DNA from: Streptomyces gossypii
GTDB taxonomy: Bacteria > Actinomycetota > Actinomycetes > Streptomycetales > Streptomycetaceae
DNA: 64,000 bases
Assembly: GCF_025165795.1 (NCBI RefSeq)
Contig: NZ_JAJAGO010000010.1
Location: 1 to 64,000, forward strand
Direction of reading: 5' to 3'
Below the pieces are notes generated by a model, which was given only the letters and a program-made list of their open reading frames with translations, ran no database searches and was not told the DNA's origin. Below, piece after piece: positions 24,891-33,812 of this stretch. The position numbers and the translations under genes are program-made. Each line of letters starts with the position of its first letter. The first letter of the stretch is position 1.

Positions 24891-25115
24891 TTGAAGCGCG
24901 AGATTCACCCCCAGTACTACGAGACGCAGGTCAGCTGCACCTGCGGAGCCTCGTTCACCACCCGTAGCACGGTGTCGGAAGGCGCGATCCGCGCCGACGT
25001 CTGCTCCGAGTGCCACCCGTTCTACACGGGCAAGCAGAAGATCCTCGACACCGGAGGCCGCGTGGCCCGCTTCGAGGCCCGTTTCGGCAAGAAGGCCGCC
25101 TCCGGCTCGAAGTAG
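24891..25115 (+). CDS. rpmE: 50S ribosomal protein bL31 (zinc form)
   Basis: 74 residues. The family N-terminus (M)KREIHPQYYETQ fixes the start at TTG 24891, preceded by AGGAGA. CTCG (Cys16 and Cys18 area) and CSECHP hold the zinc-binding cysteines of the C+ form. Streptomyces usually also has a zinc-free paralogue controlled by Zur; this is the housekeeping version. Good reason to prefer TTG over upstream in-frame codons. Confidence 0.95.
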   Translation: MKREIHPQYYETQVSCTCGASFTTRSTVSEGAIRADVCSECHPFYTGKQKILDTGGRVARFEARFGKKAASGSK

Positions 25116-25121
25116 CGACCC

Positions 25122-25175
25122 GACAGCGCCGGTCCCGCTGCCGCCTTCACGGGCGGCCGGACCGGCGCTTTTGTC
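25122..25175 (+). terminator. rpmE terminator
   Basis: Hairpin with GACAGCGCCGGTCC pairing to GGACCGGCGC followed by TTTT and GTC, enclosing a smaller GC-rich hairpin. One of the few here with a U-tract. Confidence 0.85.
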
Positions 25176-25274
25176 GCCCCGGACCAGCCGCCTCACCTCT
25201 GGGGCCGCTCCGCAGCTTCACCGGCACCTTCGCGGGCACCCGCACGGCTCACCTTCCAGACAAGGAAACACACG

Positions 25275-26372
25275 ATGTTCGAGGCGGTCGAGGAACTGAT
25301 CGGCGAGCATGCCGACCTCGAGAAGCAGCTCGCCGACCCGGCGATCCACGCCGACCAGGCAGGCGCCCGCAGGCTCAACAAGCGCTACGCGGAGCTGACG
25401 CCGATCGTCTCCACCTATCTGGCCTGGAAGCAGACCGGTGACGACATCGCCACCGCCCGCGAACTGGCCGCCGACGACCCGGAGTACGCCGCGGAGTTCG
25501 CCGCCGAGGTCAAGGAGCAGGAGGCACGCCGTGAGCAGCTCACCGAGCGCCTCCGGCTGCTGCTGGTCCCGCGCGATCCGAGCGACGACAAGGACGTCAT
25601 CCTCGAGGTCAAGGCAGGCGAGGGCGGCGACGAGTCCGCGCTCTTCGCGGGCGACCTGCTGCGGATGTATTTGCGGTACGCGGAGCGCATCGGATGGAAG
25701 ACCGAGCTGATCCAGTCCAACGAATCGGACCTCGGCGGCTACAAGGACGTCCAGATCGCCGTCAAGGCGCGGAGGAGTCCCGGAGGCGACAGCGCCGAGC
25801 CCGGCCAGGGCGTATGGGCCCGGCTCAAGTACGAGGGCGGGGTGCACCGCGTCCAGCGGGTGCCCGCGACGGAGTCGCAGGGCCGCATCCACACCTCGGC
25901 CGCCGGTGTCCTGGTGCTGCCCGAGGCGGAGGACGTCGACGTCGAGGTCAACCCCAATGACCTGCGGATCGACGTCTACCGCTCCTCCGGGCCGGGCGGC
26001 CAGTCGGTCAACACCACCGACTCCGCCGTGCGGATCACCCACGAGCCCACCGGTATCGTCGTCTCCTGCCAGAACGAGAAGAGCCAGCTCCAGAACAAGG
26101 AGCAGGCCCTGCGCATCCTGCGGGCCCGGATGCTCGCGGCAGCGCAGGAGGAGGCCGAGAAAGAGGCGTCCGACGCCCGCCGCAGCCAGGTGCGTACGGT
26201 GGACCGGTCGGAGCGGATCCGGACGTACAACTTTCCGGAGAATCGGATCTCCGACCACCGGGTCGGTTTCAAGGCGTACAACTTGGACCAGGTGCTCGAC
26301 GGTGAACTGGATCCGGTGATCCAGGCATGTGTCGACGCGGACTCGGCCGCGAAGCTCGCAGCTTCGCAGTGA
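25275..26372 (+). CDS. prfA: Peptide chain release factor 1
   Basis: 365 residues, class I factor for UAA and UAG. The codon-recognition tripeptide PAT is in RVPATESQGR (about 195-198) and the catalytic GGQ in SSGPGGQSVNTTDSAVRITH (about 241-243). Gln of GGQ is the substrate of PrmC, encoded next. ATG 25275 follows AAGGAAA. Confidence 0.97.
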   Translation: MFEAVEELIGEHADLEKQLADPAIHADQAGARRLNKRYAELTPIVSTYLAWKQTGDDIATARELAADDPEYAAEFAAEVKEQEARREQLTERLRLLLVPRDPSDDKDVILEVKAGEGGDESALFAGDLLRMYLRYAERIGWKTELIQSNESDLGGYKDVQIAVKARRSPGGDSAEPGQGVWARLKYEGGVHRVQRVPATESQGRIHTSAAGVLVLPEAEDVDVEVNPNDLRIDVYRSSGPGGQSVNTTDSAVRITHEPTGIVVSCQNEKSQLQNKEQALRILRARMLAAAQEEAEKEASDARRSQVRTVDRSERIRTYNFPENRISDHRVGFKAYNLDQVLDGELDPVIQACVDADSAAKLAASQ

Positions 26373-26405
26373 GTGTGCGCAAGGAACGGGTGGAGGACCC
26401 CACAA

Positions 26406-27311
26406 GTGCAGCCAACTCCCGGGGGGCACAACGACCCTCAGCGGCTCCGCCGCGGGCCGTACTCCCAGACGGTGCTGCTTGCCGAGGTGGCCCAGGCCAC
26501 CCAGCGGCTGGCTGACGCCGGCGTGCCGTCACCGCGCTTCGACGCGGAGGAACTGGCGGCGTTCGTGCACGACGTCAAGCGCGGCGAACTGCACCGCGTC
26601 GCCGACGCGGACTTCGACGCGCGCTACTGGGAGGCCGTCGCCCGGCGTGAGGCGCGCGAACCGCTGCAGCACATCACCGGGCGGGCCTTCTTCCGCTATC
26701 TCGAACTCCAGGTGGGCCCCGGCGTCTTCGTGCCCCGGCCCGAGACGGAGTCGGTTGTCGGCTGGGCGATAGACGCGGTACGCGCGATGGATGTCGCGGA
26801 GCCCCTGATCGTCGACCTGTGCACCGGCTCGGGCGCCATCGCGCTCGCGCTGGCGCAGGAGGTCCCGCGCTCCCGGGTGCACGCCGTCGAGCTGGACGAG
26901 GGGGCGTACGGCTGGGCACTGCGCAACGTCGAGGGCTCCCGGGTCACCCTGCACCGCGGCGACGCGCTGACCGCCCTTCCCACACTCGACGGCCAGGTCG
27001 ACCTCGTCGTCTCCAACCCGCCCTACATCCCGCTCACGGAATGGGAGTATGTGGCACCGGAGGCACGCGACCACGACCCCGAGCTCGCGCTGTTCTCCGG
27101 CGAGGACGGCCTCGACACCATCCGCGGCCTGGAGCGCGCGGCACAGCGCCTGCTGCGGCCCGGCGGTGTCGTGGTCATCGAGCACGCCGACACCCAGGGC
27201 GGGCAAGTGCCGTGGATCTTCACCGAGGACCGTGGCTGGGCGGACGCCGCGGATCACGCAGACCTGAACAACCGTCCCCGTTTCTGCTCAGCCCGCAGGG
27301 AGGTGCCCTAG
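26406..27311 (+). CDS. prmC: Release factor glutamine methyltransferase
   Basis: 301 residues. SAM motif I DLCTGSGAIALALA (about 136-149) and catalytic NPPY (about 205-208) identify the N5-glutamine methyltransferase that modifies the GGQ of release factors. GTG 26406 is chosen because GGAGG lies about ten bases upstream; the frame remains open further 5'. It is 33 bp after its substrate gene prfA. Confidence 0.95.
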   Translation: MQPTPGGHNDPQRLRRGPYSQTVLLAEVAQATQRLADAGVPSPRFDAEELAAFVHDVKRGELHRVADADFDARYWEAVARREAREPLQHITGRAFFRYLELQVGPGVFVPRPETESVVGWAIDAVRAMDVAEPLIVDLCTGSGAIALALAQEVPRSRVHAVELDEGAYGWALRNVEGSRVTLHRGDALTALPTLDGQVDLVVSNPPYIPLTEWEYVAPEARDHDPELALFSGEDGLDTIRGLERAAQRLLRPGGVVVIEHADTQGGQVPWIFTEDRGWADAADHADLNNRPRFCSARREVP

Positions 27312-27477
27312 TGCTACGCCGCGCAGCCCTGGTGCTACGCCCCGGAGGTTCCTGGCGTCACGGGGGCGACGCCGTCAGCCCGGCGTCCGAAGAGCGGTCA
27401 AGCCCTGACCGCCGCTGTGAAGCGGGCAGTACGGGGATTGCGGCAGACTTCGCAGCCAGCTCGGGGAAAGGAAACTG

Positions 27478-28125
27478 ATGGCACGCCGTTACGACTGCAC
27501 CGACGCGACCGACCGCAGGACGGGTCTGCGCGAGGCCGCCTCGGCCGTGCGCCGCCGCGAGCTCGTCGTGATGCCGACGGACACCGTCTACGGCATCGGC
27601 GCGGACGCCTTCAGCGTGGAGGCCGTCGGCGAACTGCTGGAGGCCAAGGGACGCGGGCGCGGTATGCCCTCGCCCGTCCTCGTCGGCTCGCCCAACACCC
27701 TGCACGGGCTGGTCACCGACTTCTCCGAGAGGGCCTGGGAGCTGGTCGACGCCTTCTGGCCCGGTGCGCTCACGATCGTCGCGAAACATCAGCCCTCACT
27801 GACCTGGGACCTGGGGGAGACCAGGGGCACCGTCGCCGTACGGATGCCGCTGCACCCGGTCGCCCTGGAGCTGCTCACGGAGTTCGGCCCGATGGCCGTC
27901 TCGTCCGCGAACCTGAGCGGTCACCCCGCCCCGCAGGACTGCGACGCGGCCCAGGAGATGCTCGGCGAATCCGTCTCGGTGTATCTGGACGGCGGCCCGA
28001 CCCCGGACACCGCGCCCTCCTCGATCGTCGATGTGACGGGAGAGGTGCCGGTGCTGCTGCGGGCCGGCGCGCTGAGCGCGGAGGAGCTGCGCAAGGTCGT
28101 ACCGGACCTCGAGGTGGGCAGTTGA
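27478..28125 (+). CDS. L-threonylcarbamoyladenylate synthase (TsaC/Sua5 family)
   Basis: 215 residues, a complete YrdC fold: RRRELVVMPTDTVYGIGADA (about 22-41), KGRGRGMPSPVLV, and SSANLSGHPAPQD. It lacks the C-terminal Sua5 domain, so it is the short TsaC-like form. It makes threonylcarbamoyl-AMP for the t6A37 tRNA modification. ATG 27478 follows GGAAAGGAAAC. It overlaps the phosphatase-like gene by 4 bp (TTGA). Confidence 0.93.
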   Translation: MARRYDCTDATDRRTGLREAASAVRRRELVVMPTDTVYGIGADAFSVEAVGELLEAKGRGRGMPSPVLVGSPNTLHGLVTDFSERAWELVDAFWPGALTIVAKHQPSLTWDLGETRGTVAVRMPLHPVALELLTEFGPMAVSSANLSGHPAPQDCDAAQEMLGESVSVYLDGGPTPDTAPSSIVDVTGEVPVLLRAGALSAEELRKVVPDLEVGS

Positions 28126-28781
28126 CCCCGCCCGAAGGGCGTGGCATACCGGTACCGGCCGCACCGCACGGACCCGGCGTCTTCCGGATCCTCCACGTCT
28201 CCACCGGCAACGTCTGCCGCTCGCCGCTCACCGAGCGGCTGAACCGGTACGCCCTCGCGGACCGGCTCGGAAACACGCGCAGCGGCGGCATCGTGGTGGA
28301 GAGCGCTGGCACCTGGGGTCACGAGGGTGCGCCCATGGAGGAACACGCGGCTGCGGTGCTCCACGAGTACGGCGCCGACCCGGGCGGCTTTCTCGCCCGC
28401 GAGCTGCTGGACGAGCATGTGATCCGCGCCGACCTGGTGCTGACCGCGACCCGGGACCACCGGGCGCAGGTCATCTCGATGGGCCACTCCGCCGGGCTGC
28501 GCACGTTCACGCTGAAGGAGTTCACCCGGTTGGTGCGGGCGATAGACCCGGCGACGCTGCCCGCCCCCCGTACGGCGGTGAGCGTGGTCGAGCGCGCCGG
28601 TGCGCTGGTGCAGGCGGCGGCGGCGCTGCGCGGCTGGCTGCTCGCGCCGAACCCGGAGGCCGATGAGATCTATGATCCCTATGGTGCTCCGATCCCGTAC
28701 TTCCGGAGTGTGGGAGACGAGATCAGCGAGGCGCTGGACCCGGTGGTGACCGCCCTCACCGGTGTACCGGCGCGCATGTAA
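28122..28781 (+). CDS. Low-molecular-weight phosphatase-fold protein lacking the catalytic Cys
   Basis: 219 residues from TTG 28122, coupled to the upstream gene. The P-loop reads HVSTGNVCRSP (25-35) where LMW tyrosine phosphatases have V-C-x-G-N-I-C-R-S-P. The nucleophilic Cys position is Ser27 (codon TCC), while the P-loop Arg33 and the general-acid DPY (185-187) are kept. It would not be expected to act as a normal Cys-dependent phosphatase. It may bind phosphate or phosphotyrosine, or use Ser. Its placement before a WecA/TagO-like gene recalls phosphatases that control glycopolymer synthesis. Confidence 0.85.
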   Translation: MTPPEGRGIPVPAAPHGPGVFRILHVSTGNVCRSPLTERLNRYALADRLGNTRSGGIVVESAGTWGHEGAPMEEHAAAVLHEYGADPGGFLARELLDEHVIRADLVLTATRDHRAQVISMGHSAGLRTFTLKEFTRLVRAIDPATLPAPRTAVSVVERAGALVQAAAALRGWLLAPNPEADEIYDPYGAPIPYFRSVGDEISEALDPVVTALTGVPARM

Positions 28782-28862
28782 GAGGCATATGTACAACCGA
28801 ATCGGCTGCGCGGGTGTCTTAGTGTGTGGTCCTGAGCAGCCGGCGAGAACACTGGGGAGCCC

Positions 28863-30281
28863 GTGCGTGAATATCTGCTGACCCTGTGCGTCGCGGCGGC
28901 GGTCACTTATCTGCTGACAGGGCCGGTGCGGAAGTTCGCCATCGCGGCGGGTGCCATGCCCCAGATCCGCGCGCGCGACGTGCACCGGGAACCGACGCCG
29001 AGGCTCGGCGGCATCGCGATGTTCGGCGGCCTGTGCGCGGGGCTGATCACCGCCTCACAACTCACCAACATCGGCGAGGTGTTCATCCTTTCCGATGAAC
29101 CTCGCGCGCTGCTCTCCGGCGCCGGGCTGATCTGGCTGCTCGGCGTCCTGGACGACAAGTGGGGCGTCGACGCGCTCGTCAAACTCGGCGGCCAGATGAT
29201 CGCCGCCGGCGTGATGGTGCTCCAGGGGCTGACCATCCTGTGGCTGCCGGTGCCGGGTGTCGGCAATGTCGCGCTGACGCCGCTCCAGGGGACGCTGCTC
29301 ACCGTCGCGCTCGTCGTGATCACCATCAACGCGGTCAATTTCGTGGACGGCCTGGACGGCCTCGCCTCCGGCATGGTCTGCATCGCCGCCGCGGCGTTCT
29401 TCATGTACGCCTACCGCATCTGGTACGGGTACGGCATCGAGGCCGCCGCTCCGGCGACGCTCTTCGCGGCCATCCTGATGGGCATGTGCCTGGGCTTCCT
29501 GCCGCACAACATGCACCCCGCCCGGATCTTCATGGGCGACTCCGGATCCATGCTGATCGGCCTGGTGCTGGCCGCCGGAGCGGTGTCGATCACCGGCCAG
29601 GTGGACCCGGACCTGATGGTGCAGCACGCGGGATCCGAGCGCTCCGCGGTGCACACGATGGTGCCCCTGTACATGCCGCTGGTGCTGCCGTTGACGATCA
29701 TCGCCGTGCCGGTGGCGGACCTGGTGCTGGCGATCGTGCGGCGGACCTGGAACGGCCAGTCGCCGTTCGCGGCGGACCGCGGGCATCTGCACCACCGTCT
29801 GCTGGAGATCGGGCACTCGCACAGCCGCGCGGTGCTGATCATGTACTTCTGGTCGGCGCTGTTCGCGTTCGGCGCGGTCGCCTTCTCCGTGGAGTCCTCC
29901 AGCCTGGTGATCGTGCTGGCCGTGGTGCTGCTGAGCTCGATCGGCCTGGTGGTGCTGTTGCTGCCGCGTTTCACGCCGCGGGTGCCGGGCTGGGCGTCCG
30001 CGCTGGTGCCGCCCCGGTACCGGCTGGGCGCGCGGGACGCGGCGGCCGAGGCCGCCGGGAAGGCCGGAACCGGAGCAGGCGGGGCTGTCCCCGTCGCGGT
30101 GGCCGCCGCGCAGGGGGAGGCCGCCCTGGGCGAGGCCGGAGCTGCCGCGGTGCAGGCGGACGGGAAGACAGGCGCCGCCGAGCCGGAGCGGGAGCCCGCG
30201 CTCGCGGGGCTGCACGGCTCCACGGCGATCGGCGACCGCCAGCGGTTCACCCGCCGCCGCAAGATCGACACGCGCTCGTAG
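28863..30281 (+). CDS. MraY-family undecaprenyl-phosphate sugar-1-phosphate transferase (WecA/TagO-like)
   Basis: 472 residues, about 10-11 transmembrane helices. The Mg-binding LGVLDDK (Asp pair near residue 97), NFVDGLDGLASG (about 160-171), FMGDSGSM (about 223-230) and the cytoplasmic HLHHRLLEIGHSH are diagnostic of WecA/TagO enzymes that transfer GlcNAc-1-phosphate to undecaprenyl phosphate. It has an extra C-terminal Ala/Gly/Glu-rich cytoplasmic tail of about 80 residues. It probably starts a wall glycopolymer or teichoic-acid linkage unit later attached by LCP proteins. GTG 28863 follows GGGGAG. Confidence 0.92.
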   Translation: MREYLLTLCVAAAVTYLLTGPVRKFAIAAGAMPQIRARDVHREPTPRLGGIAMFGGLCAGLITASQLTNIGEVFILSDEPRALLSGAGLIWLLGVLDDKWGVDALVKLGGQMIAAGVMVLQGLTILWLPVPGVGNVALTPLQGTLLTVALVVITINAVNFVDGLDGLASGMVCIAAAAFFMYAYRIWYGYGIEAAAPATLFAAILMGMCLGFLPHNMHPARIFMGDSGSMLIGLVLAAGAVSITGQVDPDLMVQHAGSERSAVHTMVPLYMPLVLPLTIIAVPVADLVLAIVRRTWNGQSPFAADRGHLHHRLLEIGHSHSRAVLIMYFWSALFAFGAVAFSVESSSLVIVLAVVLLSSIGLVVLLLPRFTPRVPGWASALVPPRYRLGARDAAAEAAGKAGTGAGGAVPVAVAAAQGEAALGEAGAAAVQADGKTGAAEPEREPALAGLHGSTAIGDRQRFTRRRKIDTRS

Positions 30282-30582
30282 TATGAGAGGTCGGCGGGGC
30301 GCACCACCCGGCAGGGTGGGGGCACCGCCGCCCATAACAGGCATAGCGAACCTCGTGAGTTGGGCTCACCCGTCATGCTCAGCCGTGTGACGGGCAGCAC
30401 ATAAACTTGGTAAAGACCTCATCAAATAGTTTGTGATAGCGTTCACGAGACCCGGTGATCAGGTCGAAGGGGCGCAGTGCGACGGTCCTTCGGCGGGTGA
30501 GACGTTCTCCAGCAGAATGTCCGCAATGCCGGGGATACGCTCGTCAGCGACGACAAGACGCCCCCGACTCCCCGGAGTTCCC
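30282..30582 (+). promoter_or_regulatory. atp operon upstream region
   Basis: No gene. It contains the CRP-like palindrome at 30432-30446 and an AT-richer segment (30400-30450), unusual in this genome, that presumably holds the operon promoter. CCCGGAG at 30571-30577 is the atpI ribosome binding site. Confidence 0.6.
30432..30446. promoter_or_regulatory. CRP-like site TGTGATAGCGTTCAC
   Basis: TGTGA-N6-TCAC, an almost perfect match to the CRP half-site consensus (TGTGAN6TCACA), in the AT-rich upstream part of the atp leader, 137 bp before atpI. Streptomyces has a Crp of this family. Confidence 0.5.
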
Positions 30583-31056
30583 ATGCAGCCGAACGATGCT
30601 CGCATGCTGCTTTATTCCGCCGTTCCGACCGCTCTCGCGGGCGCCGTCGGCGCCGCTGTGAGCGCCGCCCTCGCGGGTGGCAAGGGGGCGATCGGCGCTG
30701 CGGCGGGCTCAGTTGTCGTGATCCTCTTCATGGGTATGGGGCTCTTTGCGCTGCAGAAGGTCGCGAAGTCCTTTCCGCACCTTTTCCAGGCAATGGGCCT
30801 GTTGCTGTATACGACCCAGATTCTGTTGCTCGCAGTCGTCCTGGCCGTGTTCAAGGACACCACGCTGTTCAACACCCAGGCGTTCGGCCTCAGCCTGCTG
30901 GGAGCCACGCTCGTATGGATCGCCGCACAGGCCAGGGCTCACATGAAGGCGAAGATCCTTTACGTGGAGCCCGAGTCCTCCCCCACCCCCGCCGCCGGCA
31001 CGGACGAGAAGTCCGACGCGCAGGTCAAGGCCGCTGCGACGGGGGCCAATTCATGA
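30583..31056 (+). CDS. atpI: ATP synthase protein I
   Basis: 157 residues, four hydrophobic segments (about 9-30, 36-58, 66-90, 96-118) and a charged, Pro/Ala-rich C-terminal tail. First gene of the atp cluster, the usual place for AtpI, which helps c-ring assembly or ion supply. ATG 30583 is chosen for GGAG at 30573-30576. Confidence 0.88.
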   Translation: MQPNDARMLLYSAVPTALAGAVGAAVSAALAGGKGAIGAAAGSVVVILFMGMGLFALQKVAKSFPHLFQAMGLLLYTTQILLLAVVLAVFKDTTLFNTQAFGLSLLGATLVWIAAQARAHMKAKILYVEPESSPTPAAGTDEKSDAQVKAAATGANS

Positions 31057-31293
31057 TCGGCGGGGCCGGGGGAGAGCCGGGTCCGGCCAACTGCTATCGT
31101 CCGGTTTCAACTGCGGCGCAGCAGGTGCAGACGGCTGACACGCCGTGTTCCACGGTGTGGGACCGACAGCTCCGCTCGCTGATCGGCCGCCGTCACCACA
31201 TTCGCCAGACCAGTCCAGTGCCGTTCCGCGGCCGTGCGCCGCGCCGACACATCGAGGTAGCCGTATCCATGCGCCATGCAGAAGGAGCTCGCG
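31057..31293 (+). other. atpI-atpB spacer
   Basis: 237 bp without a gene. It ends in AAGGAG, the atpB ribosome binding site. TGCTATCGT near 31092 is a possible -10 element of an internal promoter for the structural genes; not certain. Confidence 0.4.
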
Positions 31294-32103
31294 GTGAGTG
31301 CTGACCAGACGCTTGCCTTCGAGACCGATTGCCACATCTTTGACGGTTGCGGCTTCCCGGCCCCAGGGCTCCACTCCTTTGTCTTCAAGCCGATGTTCAC
31401 CGTCGGCGGCTTCGAGTTCAACAAGGCGATGCTGCTGGCACTGCTGGGCTCCGTGCTCATCGTCTGGTTCTTCTGGGCGGCGTTCGCCAAGCCGAAGGTC
31501 GTGCCCGGCAAGGTACAGATGGTCGGCGAGGCAGGCTACGACTTCATCCGCCGCGGTGTTGTCTACGAGACGCTCGGCAAGAAGGAGGGCGAGAAGTACG
31601 TTCCGCTCATCGTCTCGCTGTTCTTCTTCGTCTGGATCATGAACCTCTGGTCAGTGATCCCGCTGGCACAGTTCCCGGTCACCTCCATCATCGCCTTCCC
31701 CGCCGGCCTCGCGATCATGGTGTACGTCCTCTGGGTCTCGCTGACCTTCAAGAGGCACGGCTTCGTCGGCGCCTTCAAGAACTTCACGGGCTACGACAAG
31801 TCACTCGGCCCGGTGCTGCCGCTCGCCATGACCATCGAGTTCTTCTCGAACCTGCTGGTTCGGCCCTTCACCCACGCGGTGCGGCTGTTCGCCAACATGT
31901 TCGCCGGGCACCTGCTGATCGTGATGTTCACCATCGCCAGCTGGTACCTGCTCAATGGTGTGGGCATCGCCTACGCGGGCGTCTCGTTCTTGATGGCCGT
32001 CGTGATGACCGCCTTCGAGCTCTTCATCCAGGCGGTCCAGGCGTACGTCTTCGTCCTCCTGACCTGTACCTACATCCAGGGCGCGCTCGCCGAGCACCAC
32101 TGA
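31294..32103 (+). CDS. atpB: F0F1 ATP synthase subunit a
   Basis: 269 residues. Proton half-channel subunit with five or six helices. TIEFFSNLLVRPFTHAVRLF contains the essential Arg (in AVRLFAN) that faces the c-ring carboxylate. GTG 31294 is preferred to the in-frame ATG 31276 because AAGGAG (31280-31285) stands just before it and lies inside the longer version. Confidence 0.96.
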   Translation: MSADQTLAFETDCHIFDGCGFPAPGLHSFVFKPMFTVGGFEFNKAMLLALLGSVLIVWFFWAAFAKPKVVPGKVQMVGEAGYDFIRRGVVYETLGKKEGEKYVPLIVSLFFFVWIMNLWSVIPLAQFPVTSIIAFPAGLAIMVYVLWVSLTFKRHGFVGAFKNFTGYDKSLGPVLPLAMTIEFFSNLLVRPFTHAVRLFANMFAGHLLIVMFTIASWYLLNGVGIAYAGVSFLMAVVMTAFELFIQAVQAYVFVLLTCTYIQGALAEHH

Positions 32104-32176
32104 GCGGCCTCGTCCAGCCCCACAGTTGTCCGGTGGCCAACCCCCACCGGCCAGTTCACAGCAAAGGAATGCAGAC

Positions 32177-32407
32177 ATGATGAACCTCGCTGCCGAGGTC
32201 TCCGGCTCGCTCGGTTCCATTGGCTACGGCCTCGCCGCCATCGGCCCCGGTATCGGCGTCGGCATCGTCTTCGGTAACGGCACGCAGGCCCTGGCCCGTC
32301 AGCCCGAGGCGGCCGGCCTGATCCGTCAGAACCAGATCCTGGGTTTCGCCTTCTGTGAGGCCCTCGCTCTGATCGGCATCGTCCTGCCGTTCGTGTACGG
32401 CAAGTGA
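32177..32407 (+). CDS. atpE: F0F1 ATP synthase subunit c
   Basis: 76 residues, a hairpin of two helices. IGPGIGVGIVFGNG is the helix 1 glycine motif, ARQPEA the polar loop, and Glu61 in FCEALAL the proton-binding carboxylate. ATG 32177 follows AAAGGAA. A 9-bp hairpin with atpF's ribosome binding site follows the stop. Confidence 0.97.
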   Translation: MMNLAAEVSGSLGSIGYGLAAIGPGIGVGIVFGNGTQALARQPEAAGLIRQNQILGFAFCEALALIGIVLPFVYGK

Positions 32408-32448
32408 TCAGTGCCGGTTGACGGACCTTTTCAACGGAAGGCACTGAT
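32407..32448 (+). promoter_or_regulatory. atpE-atpF intercistronic hairpin over the atpF ribosome binding site
   Basis: ATCAGTGCC (32407-32415) pairs perfectly with GGCACTGAT (32440-32448), which abuts the atpF GTG and includes part of the GGAAGG Shine-Dalgarno. It could lower atpF translation relative to atpE, whose product is needed in about ten copies. Confidence 0.55.
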
Positions 32449-33000
32449 GTGAACGCTCTGATGCATTTGGCAGAGGAAGAGCAGAACCCGCTCGTCCCGC
32501 CGATCCCCGAGCTCGTCATCGGCCTGATCGCCTTCGGCATCGTCTTCTTCTTCCTCTGGAAGAAGCTCCTCCCGAACATCAACAAGGTTCTGGACGAGCG
32601 CCGGGAGGCGATCGAGGGCGGCATCGAGCAGGCCGACGCGGCCAAGCTCGAAGCCCAGCAGACCCTTGAGCAGTACAAGGAGAAGCTCGCCGAGGCACGG
32701 CACGAGGCGGCGCGGATGCGCAGCGAGGCCGAGCAGCGCGGTGCCGAGCTGATCGCCGAGATGCGCGCGGAGGGTCAGCGGCAGCGTGAGGACATCATCG
32801 CTGCCGGTCACGCCCAGATCGAGGCCGACCGCAAGCAGGCCACCCAGGTCCTGCGCCAGGACGTGGGCACGCTTGCCACCGAGCTGGCCGGCAAGCTCGT
32901 GGGTGAGTCGCTTGAGGACCACGCGCGGCAGAGCCGTACGATCGACCGCTTCCTCGACGGACTCGAGGACGGCGCGTCGAGGGCTGAGGCTGCCCGATGA
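32449..33000 (+). CDS. atpF: F0F1 ATP synthase subunit b
   Basis: 183 residues. One transmembrane helix (about 20-42, LVIGLIAFGIVFFFLWKKLL) and a long Glu/Ala/Arg-rich coiled coil forming the peripheral stalk. GTG start at 32449. The stop overlaps atpH by 4 bp. Confidence 0.96.
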   Translation: MNALMHLAEEEQNPLVPPIPELVIGLIAFGIVFFFLWKKLLPNINKVLDERREAIEGGIEQADAAKLEAQQTLEQYKEKLAEARHEAARMRSEAEQRGAELIAEMRAEGQRQREDIIAAGHAQIEADRKQATQVLRQDVGTLATELAGKLVGESLEDHARQSRTIDRFLDGLEDGASRAEAAR

Positions 33001-33812
33001 ACGGCGCGAGCCGCGAGGCACTGGCCGCCGCGCGTGAGCGGCTGAACGCGCTCACGGACGCGACGTCCGTCGACGCGGGTGCCCTCGCCGAGGAGCTGGC
33101 CTCGGTCACCACGCTGCTCGACCGCGAGGTGTCCCTGCGCCGGGTCCTCACCGACCCGGCGCAGCCGGGCGAGGCCAAGGCCGAGCTGATCGGCCGCCTG
33201 CTGGGCGGCCAGGTCGGCGGCGAGGTCACCGACCTGGTGTCCGGCATGGTGCGGGCCCGCTGGTCGCGGTCCCGCGACCTGGTGGACTCGATCGAGGAGC
33301 TGGCGGACACCGCGGACCTCATCTCGGCCGAGCGCGACGGCACGCTCGGTGAGGTGGAGGACGAGGTGTTCCGGTTCGGCCGGACAGTGGCGTCCTCGCC
33401 TGACCTGCGCGCGGCGCTGACCAGCCGTACGGCGAAGGTCTCGGCCCAGAAGGAGCTGCTGCACACGCTGCTCGGCGGCCGGGCGCGGCCCGCCACCGAG
33501 CGGCTGCTGACCCGTCTGGTCAGTGCGCCGCGAGGACGTAGCCTTGAGGGAGGGCTCGAAGCCCTCTCCAAACTGGCGGCGGACCGCCGTGACCGTTCGG
33601 TCGCGGTCGTCACCTCCGCGGTGCCGCTTAGCGAGCAGCAGAAGCGGCGCCTCGGCGCGGCACTGGCCACGCTGTACGGGCGCGAGGTGCATCTGAACCT
33701 CGACGTGGACCCCTCGGTCCTCGGCGGGATCGCGGTGCGCATCGGCGACGAGGTCATCAACGGCTCCATCGCCGACCGCCTCGAAGAGGCACAGCGACGG
33801 ATGGCCGGCTGA
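32997..33812 (+). CDS. atpH: F0F1 ATP synthase subunit delta
   Basis: 271 residues, longer than the roughly 180 of E. coli delta, as normal for actinobacteria. An N-terminal helical extension precedes the OSCP-like domain, and the C-terminal signature RLGAALATLYGREVHLNLDV leads into …VLGGIAVRIGDEVINGSI. It links the stalk to the alpha3beta3 head. Starts by ATGA overlap with atpF. Confidence 0.95.
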   Translation: MNGASREALAAARERLNALTDATSVDAGALAEELASVTTLLDREVSLRRVLTDPAQPGEAKAELIGRLLGGQVGGEVTDLVSGMVRARWSRSRDLVDSIEELADTADLISAERDGTLGEVEDEVFRFGRTVASSPDLRAALTSRTAKVSAQKELLHTLLGGRARPATERLLTRLVSAPRGRSLEGGLEALSKLAADRRDRSVAVVTSAVPLSEQQKRRLGAALATLYGREVHLNLDVDPSVLGGIAVRIGDEVINGSIADRLEEAQRRMAG

